From contig NZ_JACHZB010000002.1 in the NCBI RefSeq assembly GCF_014193255.1, positions 620,001 to 684,000 on the forward strand: DNA of 64,000 nt. The letters run 5' to 3'. The stretch is from Rhizobium sp. BK196 (GTDB lineage: Bacteria; Pseudomonadota; Alphaproteobacteria; Rhizobiales; Rhizobiaceae). The translations under genes were made by a program, and so were the position numbers. Position 1 is the stretch's first letter, and the number at the start of each line of letters is the position of its first letter. Shown here one piece after another: positions 20,272 through 29,112 of the stretch. The notes under the pieces were generated by a model. That model saw nothing but the letters and a program-made list of their open reading frames with translations. It made no database searches and was not told where the DNA came from.

Positions 20272-21162
20272 TCAGCTTGCCCTGTGTCGCGATAGAAAAT
20301 CGACCAGCGCAGGATAATAATCTTGCGGATTTTCGTAGAACGGCATGTGGCTGGCATTGGCGAAGACCTTGAGCTCGGCATTCGGCAAGGCAAGCTTCAT
20401 GCGCAGCGCGCAGGACGGCGTCAGCTCGTCATGTTCGCCCGTGGTGATCAGCACCGGCGTCGTCACGCGCTCCAGGTCGGGAATGCGGTTCCAATCCTTC
20501 AGATTGCCGATATAGAGAAATTCGTTCGGCCCCTGCATCGTCTCGTAGGGACTCATGTTCCAGTCGTCGAGCGACCGGCGTACAGGCGCCGGCCATTCCG
20601 GCAGTCGGCAGACGTGGCGGTAATTCAGGATCGTCACCGCGGCCTGATATTCCGGATGATTGTAGGTACCCTGCGCCTCGTGCTTCTGCATCATCGCGAC
20701 CGTCTCAGGCCCGAGGGCAGCCCGCAGCCGTTCCAGCTCGGAAATCAGGTGCGGCATGTCAGCGACGGTGTCTTCCAGGATCAGCGTCTGCAGGTTTTCC
20801 GGATAGGTGAGCGCATAGTCGATCGCCAGCCAACCGCCCCATGAATGGCCGAGCATATGCACCTTGCCGAGTCCGAGTGCCTTGCGCACCGTCTCGGTCT
20901 CCTCGACATAGCGGCCGATGGTCCAGAGTGATCGGTCGGTCGGACGGTCGGAGGCGCCGGTGCCGAGCTGATCGAAAGCCACCACGCGATAACCCTTATC
21001 GATGAGGCAGGAATGAGCCTCACGCAGGTAGTCGCAGGGCAGGCCGGGGCCGCCATTCAGGCAGAAGACGGTCTCGCTGCCGCTCCCGAAACTGTAGGTG
21101 ACCACCCTGTAACCGTCGACTTCGATCTCATGTCGCGCCTCAGGCTCGATTTCACGCCACAT
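20272..21162 (-). CDS. Proline iminopeptidase-like alpha/beta hydrolase, copy 1
   Basis: A 296-residue serine hydrolase of the S33 family, which removes N-terminal Pro from peptides or cleaves related amides. The oxyanion motif is NGGPG (LNGGPGLPCDYL), with Asn replacing the common His. The nucleophile is Ser in LGHSWGGWL (near 107), and the acid Asp and base His are in GEHDELTPS and ASHMPFYEN. It has no signal peptide, so it is cytoplasmic. CCGGAGCGGTGA before the ATG is a fair ribosome-binding site. It heads the peptide transporter operon and is divergent from the LuxR-type regulator, the layout of pip genes controlled by plant-responsive LuxR solos. Confidence 0.9.
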   Translation of the reverse strand: MWREIEPEARHEIEVDGYRVVTYSFGSGSETVFCLNGGPGLPCDYLREAHSCLIDKGYRVVAFDQLGTGASDRPTDRSLWTIGRYVEETETVRKALGLGKVHMLGHSWGGWLAIDYALTYPENLQTLILEDTVADMPHLISELERLRAALGPETVAMMQKHEAQGTYNHPEYQAAVTILNYRHVCRLPEWPAPVRRSLDDWNMSPYETMQGPNEFLYIGNLKDWNRIPDLERVTTPVLITTGEHDELTPSCALRMKLALPNAELKVFANASHMPFYENPQDYYPALVDFLSRHRAS

Positions 21163-21282
21163 TCACCGCTCCGGCAGAAGATTTCGCTTGCTCAATAATT
21201 GGGCATGGCTAAATTTTTATCCGAAACTATGTTCTTTGCCAGCTATAAGAAGTGATAGGGTGGGAAACCACCGGAGCCTGCC
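21163..21282. promoter_or_regulatory. Divergent pip/luxR control region
   Basis: A 120-nt AT-rich region between the divergent pip and luxR genes. At 21232-21251 lies a weak 20-bp dyad, TTCTT...AAGAA, the length of a lux box. At 21259-21272 GGTGG-GAAA-CCACC forms a small hairpin with a GNRA-type loop directly before the GGAG ribosome-binding site of luxR, which could affect its translation. Both are visible in sequence; their roles are inferred. Confidence 0.4.
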
Positions 21283-22065
21283 ATGCTTGACGAAATCGGC
21301 ACGATAAGACGGCAATTCTCAGCACACCAGACACTTGAGGGGCGCATCGATCAGGTCTTCGAGGCGATGAAGGGGATAGGCTTCGAAGCCTTGATCTACG
21401 ACTATACGCCAGTGCCTTATGATCTCGACGGAGGGATCATGATCCCGTCACTGTTAAAGCTGCGCAATATCTCCGAAGATATGCGCGAATACTGGTTCGA
21501 CCGCGGCTATTTCCGCATCGATCCGGTGCAACAGGTGGCCTTGCGCACCTCGGCGCCCTTCTTCTGGAATTATGACAGGGACGCCGACACTCTGATCAAC
21601 CGCTTCATGAGCGACGACACGGCGCCGGTGACGCGTTTCCTTAACGAGCGCGACATGTCGACGGGCGTGACGGTTCCCGTCCATATGCCGCGCGGCGATT
21701 ATGCGACTGTGACCGGCATTCGTTTCGGCGTTGACAGCGATTTCGAACACCATGCACTGCGTTATATCGCCGATTTCAACCTGCTGGCCCATGTCTTCCA
21801 CGAGGCCGCCTATTCGCTTTTTGACGCCGAGGCGCTGCGGGTCGGCAAGGTCCGTTTGACGGAGCGGGAGCGGGAATGCCTGCGCCATTCGGCAGAGGGA
21901 CTTTCGGCCAAGGAAATTTCGCGCGTCATCAATCGTTCGGTGCCAACGGTCGTCATGCATCTCAATGCGGCCGCCAAGAAGCTTGGCGCCCGCAACCGCA
22001 CGCAGGCGGTGGTGCGTGCCACCCATTACCGGCTGCTGGAAGATCGCCCATCCTATAACTTCTGA
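21283..22065 (+). CDS. LuxR solo, plant-signal-responsive type
   Basis: A 260-residue protein with an N-terminal autoinducer-binding domain (about 15-170) and a C-terminal LuxR helix-turn-helix (about 193-255, LTERERECLRHSAEGLSAKE). Aligned to TraR with a constant offset of +10, Asp80 and Pro81 (D70, P71) and Trp95 (W85) are kept. Met67 and Trp71 stand where AHL-binding proteins have Trp57 and Tyr61. This Met/Trp pair marks the OryR/PsoR/NesR subfamily of LuxR solos that respond to plant compounds rather than AHLs. No luxI gene is in the window, and pip genes flank it on both sides, as expected for that group. The ATG at 21283 has GGAG 6 nt upstream. Confidence 0.93.
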   Translation: MLDEIGTIRRQFSAHQTLEGRIDQVFEAMKGIGFEALIYDYTPVPYDLDGGIMIPSLLKLRNISEDMREYWFDRGYFRIDPVQQVALRTSAPFFWNYDRDADTLINRFMSDDTAPVTRFLNERDMSTGVTVPVHMPRGDYATVTGIRFGVDSDFEHHALRYIADFNLLAHVFHEAAYSLFDAEALRVGKVRLTERERECLRHSAEGLSAKEISRVINRSVPTVVMHLNAAAKKLGARNRTQAVVRATHYRLLEDRPSYNF

Positions 22066-22130
22066 TAGCTGCCTTCGCCTTTTCGGCCGCGCTATGGTTC
22101 CCATCGTTGCCCTAGAGGATGGAGATATCA

Positions 22131-23033
22131 GTGGCCCCAGTTCCGACGAAGGAAGCCTTTCTGCCGTTTCGCGAATACCGGACATGGTATCGCATCACCG
22201 GTTCGCTTGATTCCAGAAAACTGCCACTCGTCGTCGCCCATGGTGGTCCCGGCTGTACGCATGACTATGTCGATTCCTTCAAGGGCATCTCCGAGCTCGA
22301 TGACCGCGCCGTCATCCATTACGATCAGCTCGGCAACGGCAACTCGACCCGGCTACCCGAGAAGGGACCGGATTTTTGGACGCCGGCGCTCTTTCTCGAC
22401 GAACTCGATACGCTGCTGAAGCATCTCGGCATTCAGGATCGTTACGCCTTTCTCGGCCAGTCCTGGGGCGGCATGCTGGGCGCAGAACATGCCGTACGCC
22501 AGCCGAACGGCCTGAAGGCGCTCGTCATCGCCAATTCGCCGGCCAACATGCATACTTGGGTGGCGGAGGCGAACCGTCTGCGGGAAGAACTGCCGAAGGA
22601 GGTACAGGACACGCTGCTGAGGCATGAGGATGCCGGCACCATTACCGATCCGGACTATGTTGCGGCCTCGCGCGTCTTTTACGACCGGCATGTCTGTCGC
22701 GTTTCCCCATGGCCGCCGGAAGTTGCGCGCACTTTTGCGATCATGGACGAAGACAATACTGTCTACCGCAACATGAACGGCCCGACCGAATTCCACGTGA
22801 TCGGCAGCATGAAGGACTGGACGATCGAGGATCGCCTGCCGCTCATTCAGGTGCCGACGCTTTTGATCTCCGGCAAATATGACGAGGCGACCCCGCTCGT
22901 CGTCAAACCCTATGTCGATCACGTGAAGGGTTGCGAGTGGGTGCTCTTCGAGAATTCCAGCCACATGCCGCATGTCGAGGAAAAGGATCTTTGCCTCGAC
23001 GTCGTCTCAGCCTTTCTCACCAGGCATGATTGA
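22131..23033 (+). CDS. Proline iminopeptidase-like alpha/beta hydrolase, copy 2
   Basis: About 300 residues, a paralogue of the hydrolase on the other side of luxR. The oxyanion motif is the standard HGGPG ([12 protein letters not shown]), the nucleophile Ser is in LGQSWGGML, Asp in SGKYDEATP and His in [10 protein letters not shown] prefer the GTG at 22131 because GGAG lies 6 nt before it; the in-frame ATG at 22119 would add four residues but has no spaced site. It follows luxR by 65 nt in the same direction and is probably a target of that regulator. It is cytoplasmic, with no signal peptide. Confidence 0.9.
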   Translation: MAPVPTKEAFLPFREYRTWYRITGSLDSRKLPLVVAHGGPGCTHDYVDSFKGISELDDRAVIHYDQLGNGNSTRLPEKGPDFWTPALFLDELDTLLKHLGIQDRYAFLGQSWGGMLGAEHAVRQPNGLKALVIANSPANMHTWVAEANRLREELPKEVQDTLLRHEDAGTITDPDYVAASRVFYDRHVCRVSPWPPEVARTFAIMDEDNTVYRNMNGPTEFHVIGSMKDWTIEDRLPLIQVPTLLISGKYDEATPLVVKPYVDHVKGCEWVLFENSSHMPHVEEKDLCLDVVSAFLTRHD

Positions 23034-23042
23034 ACGCAGTCA

Positions 23043-23069
23043 GCGGCCTGCGCGGTCAGTGCAGGCCGC
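23043..23069. terminator. Bidirectional hairpin terminator between pip and permease genes
   Basis: GCGGCCTGC and GCAGGCCGC are perfect 9-nt complements with a 9-nt loop, centred between two convergent genes. There is no T tail. Confidence 0.6.
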
Positions 23070-23075
23070 ATTCCA

Positions 23076-23987
23076 TTACCGCTCGAATGGCTCACCCAGC
23101 GAGGCGACGCCGTTGAGCTTCAGCAGGCGGCGATCTGCCGAGATGATGCCGAGCACGATGATCGTCACGAGATAGGGCAGGCAAGACAAAAGCTGCGAGG
23201 GCACGTCGAGCCCGGTTGCCTGGGCTGCAAGCCCCATCAGCGAGACGGCACCGAAGAGGCAAGCTCCGAGGAATATCCGCCCCGTTAGCCAGGTTCCGAA
23301 GACGACGAGCGCAATAGCGATCCAGCCTCGGCCGGCGATCATGCCGTCCGCCCAGAGCGGCGTATAGATCGTCGACGCGTAAGCGCCGGCAAAGCCGGCC
23401 ATCATCCCGCCGAATGCGACAGCGGTGAAGCGTACGGCGATGACGGAATAGCCGATGGCGTGAGCAGCCTTTGGGTTTTCGCCGACGGCACGAATGACGA
23501 GACCGATCTTGCTATAGGCAAACGTCGCCCAGATCGCGAGTGTCACCAAAAGCGAAAGCCAAACGACGATATCCTGGATGAACAATCCGCCAATGACAGG
23601 AATGTCGGAAAGGCCCGGAATAGCGATTTTCGGCAGCGCCTTGATGGTGAGGCTCTCATAGCTCTTGCCGAACAGCGCCGACAGGCCCTGACCGAAAATG
23701 CCGATAGCAAGCCCCGTCGCGACCTGGTTTGCGTTGAAGCCAAGAATGATCCCGGCAAAAACAAGCGAGAGCAGGATGCCGCCGATGCCGGCTGCAAGAA
23801 AAGCAAGAAAGTGGCCGCCGCCGTGATAGACGACGATGAATGCAATGACGGCGCCGAACGCCATTAGCCCTTCGACGCCGAGATTGAGCACGCCCGCGCG
23901 CTCGACCACAAGCTCGCCAAGCGCTGCGAGCAAAAAGGGCGTCGCGGCCGCCAGCATGCCGGCCAGGATGAACTCGATAGCATTCAT
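23076..23987 (-). CDS. BMP/nucleoside-type ABC transporter permease, second
   Basis: A 303-residue permease of the branched-chain/ribose superfamily as found in nucleoside importers (YufQ/NupQ type). It begins MNAIEFILAGMLAAATPFLL and has ERAGVLNLGVEGLMAFGAV, which is typical. About eight hydrophobic segments are present. ATG 23987 overlaps the preceding permease stop by 4 nt; a longer upstream frame is only readthrough of that gene in another frame. It is the last gene of the eight-gene purine-like operon. Confidence 0.92.
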   Translation of the reverse strand: MNAIEFILAGMLAAATPFLLAALGELVVERAGVLNLGVEGLMAFGAVIAFIVVYHGGGHFLAFLAAGIGGILLSLVFAGIILGFNANQVATGLAIGIFGQGLSALFGKSYESLTIKALPKIAIPGLSDIPVIGGLFIQDIVVWLSLLVTLAIWATFAYSKIGLVIRAVGENPKAAHAIGYSVIAVRFTAVAFGGMMAGFAGAYASTIYTPLWADGMIAGRGWIAIALVVFGTWLTGRIFLGACLFGAVSLMGLAAQATGLDVPSQLLSCLPYLVTIIVLGIISADRRLLKLNGVASLGEPFER

Positions 23988-25084
23988 GATGGGCTCCGAA
24001 CGGCGGCAGAGCGCCAGGCAAGGCGGTAGCGGACGAAGGCGACGGCGATCAGATAGGCGAGCAGCAGGCTGCCCTGGAAAACGCGGACGGCAGCGATCGG
24101 CAGGTTGGCGGAGACCATGGCATTGTCGCCGCCAATGTAGAGGGCCGCCATGACGACCGACGATATGACGATGCCGATCGGGTGCAGCCCGCCGAGATAG
24201 GCGACGATGATTGCGGCATAGCCATAACCGGTCGAGATCGAGCGCTGCAGCTGGCCGAGCGGGCCGGCGACTTCGGCCGCGCCCGCAAGACCGGCGGCTG
24301 CGCCACCGATCAGCAGCGACAGCCATATTGCCCAGCCCTCTTTGAAGCCGGCATAGCTCGCCGCACGTGGCGCCAATCCGCCAACCTGCAATTTGTAGCC
24401 GATGAAGCTCTTCTGCATGAAGATCCACGCGGCAATCGACAGAAGAACGGCAAGGATCAACGAGACATTGACGCGCGTTCCCTCGATCAGGATCGGCACC
24501 ATCGCATCATACTGAAACATCACCGACTGCGGGAAGTTGAAGCCATTCGGATCCTTCCAGGGGCCGAGCAGTAGATAATTGAGAAGCTGCACCGCAACGA
24601 AGCTCAGCATCAGCGAGACCAAGATTTCGTTGGCGTTGAGCCGGACACGCCAGAAGGCGGTTAGCGATGCCCAGAGAGCGCCGCCGATCATGCCGAGCAG
24701 CAGCATTGCCGGCCAGATCCACTGGCCCGCTGCATCAGGCCACCAGATCGGGATAGCCGAGGCGAAGATCGCGCCGAGCACGAATTGCCCTTCGGCGCCG
24801 ATGTTGAAGACCTTGGCGCGGAAGCCGATCGCCAATCCTTGCGCGATCAGCAGCAGCGGCCCGGTTTTCAGCAGGACTTCGGAGAAGGATGCCCAGGAAA
24901 AGAAGGGTTCGATCAGCATCGCATAGATGACCGCAGCCGGATCACGTCCCATGACGACGTAAAGGCCGAGATTGAGGATGATCGTGACAGCGAGTGCGAT
25001 GGGCGGGGCAAGCAGGGTAGCGACAAGCGAGGCGCGCTCCCGGCGCACGAGGGTTGGCAGGGCGGCAAACAGAGGTCTGCTCAT
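23984..25084 (-). CDS. BMP/nucleoside-type ABC transporter permease, first
   Basis: A 366-residue permease (YufP/NupP type). A long hydrophobic N-terminus is followed by GLAIGFRAKVFNIGAEGQFVLGAIFAS, the family hallmark. NEILVSLMLSFVAVQLLNYLL and SISTGYGYAAIIVAYLGGLHP are further family stretches. It overlaps the ATPase gene upstream and the second permease downstream by 4 nt each. With its partner it forms the channel of the importer. Confidence 0.92.
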   Translation of the reverse strand: MSRPLFAALPTLVRRERASLVATLLAPPIALAVTIILNLGLYVVMGRDPAAVIYAMLIEPFFSWASFSEVLLKTGPLLLIAQGLAIGFRAKVFNIGAEGQFVLGAIFASAIPIWWPDAAGQWIWPAMLLLGMIGGALWASLTAFWRVRLNANEILVSLMLSFVAVQLLNYLLLGPWKDPNGFNFPQSVMFQYDAMVPILIEGTRVNVSLILAVLLSIAAWIFMQKSFIGYKLQVGGLAPRAASYAGFKEGWAIWLSLLIGGAAAGLAGAAEVAGPLGQLQRSISTGYGYAAIIVAYLGGLHPIGIVISSVVMAALYIGGDNAMVSANLPIAAVRVFQGSLLLAYLIAVAFVRYRLAWRSAAVRSPS

Positions 25085-26604
25085 GCGATCGCTTTCTCGC
25101 GCTGCGACTGGGCGCCGATCATGTATCGGCCGATCTCTTCGGGTTTGGTGTCGCGCGTGACGAGCGGCGGGCTCAGCATGCCGTGGTGGAGGACCTGGAT
25201 GAAGTCGCTGAGTTCGAACAGTTCTTCCAACTCCTCGGAAATGACGAGGATCGCCATGCCTTCGTTGCGCAGCGTGATCAGCCGCTTGCGAATTGCTGAG
25301 GCTGCGCCGATATCGACGCCCCAGGTGGGCTGGGCAAGGAAGAGCAGTTTCGGCGCCAGCATGATTTCGCGCCCGACGATGAATTTCTGAAGATTGCCGC
25401 CGGAAAGGGAGCCGGCTTCGGCCTCGGGACCGCGCGTACGCACGTCGTAATCACGAATGCACGCGTTGGTGAAGGCGGTTGCTTGCGCCTTGTCGAGTAA
25501 GCTGTTTTTGACGAGGTTCAGAGGATGGGCCGTCAGCAGACTATTGAGCGTGAGCGACATTTCGGGGACCGCACCGCGACCGAGCCGGTCCTCCGGCACG
25601 AAGGCAAATCCTAGTTTCCGGCGGGTCGCCGGGTCGAGCATGCCGACATCCTTGCCCATCATGAAGATTTGGTCGCGCTGCTCGCGCGGCAGGATCGTCT
25701 CGCCTGAGATCAGTGCGGCAAGCTCGCTTTGGCCGTTGCCCGAAATTCCGGCAATGCCGAGGATCTCGCCCGCGCGGACGCTAAGGCTGACTTGCGAGAG
25801 CGGCACGGCGAAGGGATCATCCGGCCTGTAATCGAGGCCGATCAGCTCCAGTCGCTTCTCGCCCTCGGAAAGCGGCAACGCTGGCATGGGTTCCGGCATG
25901 TCACGGCCGATCATCATACGGGCAAGGTCATGGGCATCATGCTCGCGCGGATCGATGTGGCCGGTCACGCGTCCACCGCGCAGGATCGTCGCCCGGTCGC
26001 AAAGCGACTGGATCTCTTCCAGCTTGTGGGAGATGAAGAGGATGGAAACGCCGCCGTCTCGCAGCCGGCGCAAGGTCTCGAACAGCTTCTCCACAGCCTG
26101 CGGCGGCAGGACCGATGTCGGTTCGTCGAGGATCAACAGTTTCGGATCGGTCATCAGGCAGCGGATAATTTCCACCCGCTGCCGCTCGCCGACGGAGAGC
26201 GAATGCACATGAGCGAGCGGATCGACTTCGAGGCCGAATTCGTGCCCGAGCTCGCGGATGCGCTCCGCCAGTTCGGCTTTCTTGCCGGCCACGATAAGCC
26301 TGATGTTCTCGACCACCGTCAGGCTCTCGAACAGCGAGAAATGCTGAAAGACCATGCCGATGCCGGCGAGCCTTGCCTCTGCGGGAGAGGCAAGGCTGAG
26401 GGGGTGCCCGTTCCAGGCGACGGTTCCGCTGTCCGGCTGCTCGACGCCATAGATCAGCTTCATCAGAGTCGATTTGCCGGCCCCGTTTTCTCCGAGGATG
26501 GCATGGATCGAGCGGGGAGCGACGTCAAGGTCGATCTGCTGGTTGGCATGGACCTGGCCGTAGCTCTTGGAAATGCCGCGTAGCGACAGGAGCGGGCTTT
26601 CCAT
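25081..26604 (-). CDS. BMP/nucleoside-type ABC transporter double ATPase (YufO type)
   Basis: A 507-residue protein with two ABC domains. The first has Walker A GENGAGKST near 37, SVGERQRVEI and Walker B LLILDEPTSVLPP. The second has the degenerate Walker A GISGNGQSE near 285, SGGNLQKFIVGREI, and AQPTWGVDIGA in place of DEP. AQPT.G.D.GA is the usual form in the nucleoside (YufO/NupO) group, which supports a purine/nucleoside substrate. It starts 3 nt after the binding-protein gene. Confidence 0.93.
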   Translation of the reverse strand: MESPLLSLRGISKSYGQVHANQQIDLDVAPRSIHAILGENGAGKSTLMKLIYGVEQPDSGTVAWNGHPLSLASPAEARLAGIGMVFQHFSLFESLTVVENIRLIVAGKKAELAERIRELGHEFGLEVDPLAHVHSLSVGERQRVEIIRCLMTDPKLLILDEPTSVLPPQAVEKLFETLRRLRDGGVSILFISHKLEEIQSLCDRATILRGGRVTGHIDPREHDAHDLARMMIGRDMPEPMPALPLSEGEKRLELIGLDYRPDDPFAVPLSQVSLSVRAGEILGIAGISGNGQSELAALISGETILPREQRDQIFMMGKDVGMLDPATRRKLGFAFVPEDRLGRGAVPEMSLTLNSLLTAHPLNLVKNSLLDKAQATAFTNACIRDYDVRTRGPEAEAGSLSGGNLQKFIVGREIMLAPKLLFLAQPTWGVDIGAASAIRKRLITLRNEGMAILVISEELEELFELSDFIQVLHHGMLSPPLVTRDTKPEEIGRYMIGAQSQREKAIA

Positions 26605-26607
26605 GGC

Positions 26608-27708
26608 TTATTTCGGCAACGGCGTCTTGACACCCTTGACGTGCCAATCCATCGCGACGATCTGGGCATCCGTCAGCGTGGTGCCGGAGGCGACACCTTC
26701 ACTGCCATCCGCCTTGGCGATTGGGCCTATAAACGGCGAGAAGCTGCCGCTGGCGATCTTGGCCTCGATTTCCTTGATCTTGCTCATCGTGTCGGCTGGG
26801 ATGGCCGGGTTCCAGTCGACAACCTCGACTACCTTGTCGGCAACGCCAAGGAAGGCGTTGGCGCCCTTGAAGGTGCCGGCGAGGTGGGCATCGACCGAAG
26901 CCTTGAAGAAGGGCGACCAGTCGGTGGCGACGCAGCCGAGATAGGTCTTCTCGGCATATTTCTTCATCGAGGAGTTCAGGTTGAAGGCATAGATGCCGGC
27001 CTCTTCGCAGGCCGAGATCACCGAGGGCGTATCCTGGGCATTCGAGAAGATGACGTCGCAGCCCTGCGAGATCAGCGCCTTGGCGGCTTCCTGCTCCTTG
27101 GCCGGATCGAACCAGGAATTGACCCAGACGACGGAGACTTCGATGTCAGGCTTGACGGACTGCGCGCCGAGCGTGAACGCGTTGATGGAGGTGATGAGTT
27201 CCGGAATGGCAAAGGCCGACACCGAGCCGAGCTTGCCAGTTTTGGAGACGGCGGCGGCCGCCATGCCGAGCAGATAGGTGCCCTGGAAATATTTGGCGGC
27301 AAAGGGCGAGAAGTTCGGCGCGACCTGGAAGCCGGAAGCATGCAGGACGGTGACCTTGGGATTGCGGCGGGCAATCTGCAGCGCACCGTTCTGATAGCCG
27401 AAGGAACCGGCGATCAGGAAATGGTTTCCGTCGGCAACCGTCTTGTTCATGATGCGGTCGGCATCTGGACCTTCGGCGATGTTCTCGATAACTGTGACTT
27501 TCACCTTATCGCCATAGGCGTCCTTGATCGGATCGATGCCGGCGGCAAGCGCATGACCCCAGCCGACATCGCCGATCGGCGAGGGTACGACGAGAGCGAT
27601 GCCGAGCGGTTCGTCGCCAGCAAGTACAGAGCGGCCGGCAAAAGCGGTGGCAAGGCCGGCCGCGGCTGCGCTCTTCATCAACGTTCTGCGGGTCAGATTG
27701 TTGGACAT
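26608..27708 (-). CDS. BMP-family substrate-binding protein, Tat-exported
   Basis: A 366-residue binding protein of the basic membrane protein (PnrA/Med) family, whose characterised members bind nucleosides or purines. The N-terminus LTRRTLMKSAAAAGLA carries a twin-arginine Tat motif with cleavage near VLA-GD. Mature motifs include PSPIGDVGWGHAL, FLIAGSFGYQNGALQIA and GMAAAAVSKTGKLGSV. It lies between the deaminase gene (23 nt upstream) and the ATPase gene. The adjacent predicted 8-oxoguanine deaminase suggests a purine base or derivative as ligand. Confidence 0.92.
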   Translation of the reverse strand: MSNNLTRRTLMKSAAAAGLATAFAGRSVLAGDEPLGIALVVPSPIGDVGWGHALAAGIDPIKDAYGDKVKVTVIENIAEGPDADRIMNKTVADGNHFLIAGSFGYQNGALQIARRNPKVTVLHASGFQVAPNFSPFAAKYFQGTYLLGMAAAAVSKTGKLGSVSAFAIPELITSINAFTLGAQSVKPDIEVSVVWVNSWFDPAKEQEAAKALISQGCDVIFSNAQDTPSVISACEEAGIYAFNLNSSMKKYAEKTYLGCVATDWSPFFKASVDAHLAGTFKGANAFLGVADKVVEVVDWNPAIPADTMSKIKEIEAKIASGSFSPFIGPIAKADGSEGVASGTTLTDAQIVAMDWHVKGVKTPLPK

Positions 27709-27731
27709 GTCAGTTCCCCTCTTTTGGTTGT

Positions 27732-29111
27732 TCAGAATTCGACGGTCGCGAGCGCCGCTTCGGCGTCCGCGAAAAGCTTGGCTTCGTCGAGGCCGGTGAA
27801 TACACCGGCCTGCCAGACGATGCGTCCATTGATCATGGTGAGGTCGGTCGGCATGCCGATCCCGACCTTGGCGATCAGGCTCAGCGGGTCATGCCGCGTG
27901 CCGACATAATCCATCCGCCGCGTATCGATCGCGAAGAGATCGGCGGCCATGCCCGGCGCCAAACGGCCGATATCGCTGCGTCCGAGCAGGCTTGCGCCGC
28001 CCGTCGTTGCGTAACCCAGGAAATCGGCCGGCGGCGGAACAGGGTGAGCGCGTGTCGATGCCGACAGGCATTGCAGCATATAGGCGGAGTGAATGCAGTG
28101 CATGAGGTTGGAATTGTCGTTCGAGGCAGCGCCGTCGCAGCCAAGCCCGACGCGCAGGTCGAAGGCCGACATGGCCGGAATATCCGTCACCTCAGCGCCG
28201 ACAAGGTAGACCGGTTCCGGGCAATGGGAGACGCCGGTGCCGCTTGCCGCCATCTTGCGGAGTTCGTCATGCGTCAGTTCCCAGCAGTGAGCATAGAAGG
28301 TGTCGGCACCTGCAAAGCCGAGTTCCGTGCAGTAATCGACCGTACGCATGCCGTGCCGTGCCTCGATGACAGGGCTTTCGCCTTCGCCGACATGGGTGTG
28401 CAAAAACACGCCGCGATCACGGGCAAGTGCGACGGATTCAACGAAGGTCTCACGATAGCAATTGACCGGCTGGCAGGGCGCAACGACCACCTGCCGCATG
28501 CTGAAGGGACCGGCATCGTGGTAGCTGTCGATCAGCCGGGCGCAATCGGCTATGAATTCATCCGTCGTTTCCAGCATGGCATCCGGGATCGTCGATCCCT
28601 CGGATTTCGGCAGCGTATTGCCGCCGCGGCCTGCATGGAAACGCATGCCGAGAAGCTCGGCCGCCTCGAACTGTCGGTCGATCAGGCGCTTTCCGGCGTG
28701 CCGAGGAAAGCAATATTGGTGGTCGAAAGCCGTGGTGCAGCCATGCTTGATCATCTCGGCCATGGCGGTGACCGAGGAATGGTAGAAGCAATCCTCGTTC
28801 AGCCGCGAGAAGATCGGGTAGATGCGGTCCAGCCACTCGATCACCGACAGTTTCGTCCAGTCGAGATCGGCCCGGTTGCGCACGAAGCACTGAAAGAAAT
28901 GGTGATGCGTGTTGACGAGGCCGGGATAAACGAACCAGCCGGCGGCATCCTGGACGATCGTGCCTGATGGCAGGGGCTCCTGTGACAGGTTTGTGCCAAT
29001 TGCCTGGATCGCCGGACCATCGGTCAGCACGTCCACGTTCCGGCGCACGCTTGGTCCGTTGCCCTCATTGACGACGACGGCTGCGCAATTTTTCAGGAGG
29101 TAGCCGGCCAT
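27732..29111 (-). CDS. Predicted 8-oxoguanine deaminase (amidohydrolase)
   Basis: A 459-residue amidohydrolase of the AtzB/TrzN-like group that includes 8-oxoguanine deaminases, which turn 8-oxoguanine into urate. Metal-binding elements are visible: HHHFFQ (near 68-73), HTHVGEGES (near 238), YAHCWEL (near 272) and GLGCDGAASND (near 320). NTHHHFFQCFVRNRADLDWT closely matches members I know as 8-oxoguanine deaminase. It starts 1 nt after the GST gene stop (minus strand). The enzyme links the importer and the oxygenase genes to purine breakdown. The substrate assignment is by family resemblance; guanine or another aminopurine remains possible. Confidence 0.85.
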   Translation of the reverse strand: MAGYLLKNCAAVVVNEGNGPSVRRNVDVLTDGPAIQAIGTNLSQEPLPSGTIVQDAAGWFVYPGLVNTHHHFFQCFVRNRADLDWTKLSVIEWLDRIYPIFSRLNEDCFYHSSVTAMAEMIKHGCTTAFDHQYCFPRHAGKRLIDRQFEAAELLGMRFHAGRGGNTLPKSEGSTIPDAMLETTDEFIADCARLIDSYHDAGPFSMRQVVVAPCQPVNCYRETFVESVALARDRGVFLHTHVGEGESPVIEARHGMRTVDYCTELGFAGADTFYAHCWELTHDELRKMAASGTGVSHCPEPVYLVGAEVTDIPAMSAFDLRVGLGCDGAASNDNSNLMHCIHSAYMLQCLSASTRAHPVPPPADFLGYATTGGASLLGRSDIGRLAPGMAADLFAIDTRRMDYVGTRHDPLSLIAKVGIGMPTDLTMINGRIVWQAGVFTGLDEAKLFADAEAALATVEF

Positions 29112-29112
29112 C

